Positions 5,101-6,569 of a stretch of 6,569 bases of DNA are shown here, in pieces. The DNA comes from an uncultured Cytophagaceae bacterium (GTDB taxonomy: Bacteria > Bacteroidota > Bacteroidia > Cytophagales > Spirosomataceae), in assembly GCA_903837305.1 (NCBI GenBank), contig CAILUB010000166.1, forward strand, positions 1-6,569, read 5' to 3'. The stretch's first letter is position 1, and the number at the start of each line of letters is the position of its first letter. The notes under the pieces are model-generated. The model had not been told where the DNA came from, did not search any database, and saw only the letters and a program-made list of their open reading frames with translations. The position numbers and the translations under genes are program-made.

Positions 5101-5136
5101 CAAAACTACGTAACCGTAAAATCAATCTCTGTCAAA
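5101..5136 (-). promoter_or_regulatory. Bacteroidota-type promoter (TTTG / TAnnTTTG)
   Basis: On the - strand, TAGTTTTG (5108-5101) exactly matches the Bacteroidota -7 consensus TAnnTTTG. A TTTG (5136-5133) upstream could be the -33 element; the 24-nt spacer is slightly long. Transcription would start close to the ATG at 5080, giving a very short leader. The -33 TTTG is part of the T tract of the preceding OmpA terminator. Confidence 0.55.
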
Positions 5137-5158
5137 AATACTGCCTTGGGCAGTTTTT
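5137..5158 (-). terminator. Rho-independent terminator of the OmpA gene
   Basis: On the - strand, ACTGCC-CAA-GGCAGT forms a perfect 6-bp stem with a 3-nt loop (5154-5140), preceded by AAAA and followed by ATTTTT. It begins about 12 nt after the OmpA-family stop codon at 5170-5172. The A and T flanks make it look bidirectional. Confidence 0.8.
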
Positions 5159-5169
5159 GGACTAAATAA

Positions 5170-6483
5170 TTATTTCCAAATCCGCACCTCCACACGTCGA
5201 TTCAACTGCATTTTCTTGTCGGACGTATTCGGAGCAATTGGTTCAAATTCTGACTTCCATTCACCTGGTTTCAATCGCTTAGGATCGATACCATTCTTGA
5301 TCAAATAATGCTTCACATTCTCTACACGACGCTTCGAAAGGGCTTCGTTATGTTCAATCGAAGCACGCGCATCCGTGTGACCTACCACCTTCAAGCGGAC
5401 TTCAGGGTGTTTCTGCAATAAACGAATGATGCGATTTAATCTCCAGCGAGAGCCATCACCTACGTGCGCTTTGTCCGTCGCGAAATAAACATTCAACTCG
5501 AATAGACTATCCGCTGGCATCGGTTCAGGTAAAACGGCCTCCGCAGAATCTGCAGCAACAGGTGCAACAGTGGCAGGTGCTACCGAAGCAGGCGCCGCCT
5601 CCGCAACTGGAGCAACCGGAGCCACTGGCGTAACCGGCTCAAAAACCGGAGCAGCAGCAGGAGCCGCAACAGCAGCAGCCACCACGACCGTATCTTTCTT
5701 CGGCTCTTCTAACGGACAGCCATCATTCGAAGCCACCCCTTTAACGCTTGGACATTTGTCTTCCACATCCGCAATACCATCGCCATCCGTATCTAACGGA
5801 GGAAGTGGCGTTTCTGGAAGAACGCGGCGAACAGTTTTAGGTTTTGCACCCCATTCGTACACGACACCTAGTGATGTGCTGAAAAAAGTTCCGCGGCCGT
5901 TCAGTGGGTTCAAATTGCCTGAAACGATCATGGGAAAACCGACGTTTACCATGCCGCGCAAGAACCATTGGTCTTTGACTTTATAGTCTGTTCCTAAGCC
6001 AATGGCGCCTGCAAAATCCAGGTCGCTTCGAGTTTCATTAAAGGAATTATCGGCTTGCATTTCCCCATGAAAACTAGCGAAGGGGCGGTACTTATTGGAA
6101 GCGCGATCTACTAGGTAATAGCGCATGCCTAGGCCTGCACTTCCAAAGGCTTTACTGTCTCCATTGACACCAAATAAAACCGTCGTAAATACGTCGGTGT
6201 TTTCAGCGGTTTCGCGGGAATATTGAAAACCAAAATGCGTGTATTGTATTAAAAAATCGCGACGTGTAGCCACTGTTTGTAACCACATGTTAGAGCCTCC
6301 CAGAAGGAAGGCGATGCTTTGGCGAGGGGATTTTTCGCTGTAGAAAAAGTCCTTGGTAGATTGGTAGGCCTTGTGGGAATTCGTGGAGGTGAAGGTTTTG
6401 GCCTTACTCCAATATCCTTTCCAGTCCTGCGCATGGCCTGAAAAACTCCCCAAAATCAACAACAGATATAGATACTTTCTCAT
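5170..6483 (-). CDS. OmpA-family outer-membrane protein with TSP3-like repeat
   Basis: The protein has 437 residues. Residues 1-19 are a signal peptide (MRKYLYLLLILGSFSGHAQ, cleavage likely after HAQ). Residues about 55-212 alternate polar and aromatic residues with many glycines, like an outer-membrane beta barrel. A thrombospondin type 3-like calcium motif, DTDGDGIADVEDKCP, is at 231-245 and ends in NDGCP. A flexible Ala/Pro/Val-rich linker covers about 264-325. The OmpA peptidoglycan-binding domain is at 327-437: GHTD supplies D371, and LSKRR supplies R386, with the same 15-residue spacing as D241 and R256 of E. coli OmpA. NRRVEVRIWK closes the domain. It probably ties the outer membrane to peptidoglycan. 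The ATG overlaps the upstream stop (TAATG), so it is translationally coupled to a gene whose end resembles PorP/SprF. Confidence 0.95.
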   Translation of the reverse strand: MRKYLYLLLILGSFSGHAQDWKGYWSKAKTFTSTNSHKAYQSTKDFFYSEKSPRQSIAFLLGGSNMWLQTVATRRDFLIQYTHFGFQYSRETAENTDVFTTVLFGVNGDSKAFGSAGLGMRYYLVDRASNKYRPFASFHGEMQADNSFNETRSDLDFAGAIGLGTDYKVKDQWFLRGMVNVGFPMIVSGNLNPLNGRGTFFSTSLGVVYEWGAKPKTVRRVLPETPLPPLDTDGDGIADVEDKCPSVKGVASNDGCPLEEPKKDTVVVAAAVAAPAAAPVFEPVTPVAPVAPVAEAAPASVAPATVAPVAADSAEAVLPEPMPADSLFELNVYFATDKAHVGDGSRWRLNRIIRLLQKHPEVRLKVVGHTDARASIEHNEALSKRRVENVKHYLIKNGIDPKRLKPGEWKSEFEPIAPNTSDKKMQLNRRVEVRIWK

Positions 6484-6569
6484 TATTTCACGCGATTTAA
6501 AATAGACAGGCGAATCGCGATTTCGTGTGTCTGGTTACTCACTTTACTTAGTCCGGAAATAGGCATCTC
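6483..6569 (-). CDS. C-terminal fragment resembling PorP/SprF membrane protein (5' end off window)
   Basis: Only the last 28 codons are visible, ending in TAA at 6485-6483. The peptide reads MPISGLSKVSNQTHEIAIRL and then SILNRVK. The P-I-S-G start and a T-H-E-I-x-I-R segment near the end resemble the closing strands of PorP/SprF-family outer-membrane proteins of type IX secretion and gliding, which often precede OmpA-family genes in Bacteroidota. The evidence is short, so the family call is tentative; the existence of a coding frame coupled to ompA through the TAATG overlap is much safer. Confidence 0.5.
   Translation of the reverse strand, partial: EMPISGLSKVSNQTHEIAIRLSILNRVK

Noticed and set aside
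5160..5165. A lone GACTAA next to the OmpA stop as part of the repeat family
   Set aside because: It is a single hexamer without a following mini-hairpin, expected by chance at this frequency.
5570..5986. A 138-codon open frame on the + strand, rich in Ala, Gly and Thr
   Set aside because: It is antisense to the Ala/Pro/Val linker and barrel of the OmpA-family gene. Its composition is explained by that linker, and it has no start signals.

Overview
The window looks like a Bacteroidota chromosome, most likely from the Cytophagales. The evidence is a C-terminal fragment resembling PorP/SprF translationally coupled to an OmpA-family protein with a TSP3-like calcium repeat, a Haem_bd-type CxxCH protein, a DUF6364/PIN toxin-antitoxin pair, starts without clear Shine-Dalgarno sequences, and a TAnnTTTG promoter element. 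Family names come from recognising motifs in the translations; no database search was run.

Layout. (1) Positions 1-2285 hold three + strand genes, tightly packed and probably one operon: the 3' part of a membrane protein with an SLA1-homology-like domain, two membrane segments and a YHYH domain; a stand-alone small asparaginase-domain protein starting 1 nt after it; and a membrane-anchored haem-binding protein. (2) Positions 2286-2720 are non-coding and rich in repeats. (3) A zinc-dependent alcohol dehydrogenase of the YahK/CAD type lies on the - strand (2721-3770). (4) Diverging from it is an antitoxin-toxin pair (3864-4537). (5) Positions 4538-4825 are a second repeat-rich non-coding stretch. 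(6) The rest is - strand: an 84-residue protein of unknown function with its own promoter and terminator, then an OmpA-family protein coupled to an upstream gene that runs off the window.

The most unusual content is in the two non-coding stretches. Each holds an array of tiny perfect hairpins (3-5 bp stems, 3-nt loops) separated by an almost invariant hexamer, GACTAA. The two arrays share several stems but not their loops, and some stems differ by paired, compensatory changes. Each array follows a larger palindrome with a TATTGAC/GTCAA core and a shared ACCTGAAAA right flank, at nearly the same distance (66 and 65 nt). A third, shorter array with an exact 7-nt AGTC period abuts the haem-protein stop codon. 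All three arrays lie at gene 3' ends in the same orientation relative to that gene, and in one case the last hairpin forms the end of the coding sequence and supplies its stop codon. This looks like a composite intergenic repeat family. Its function (termination, mRNA 3'-end protection, mobile or self-expanding repeat) cannot be decided from this window.
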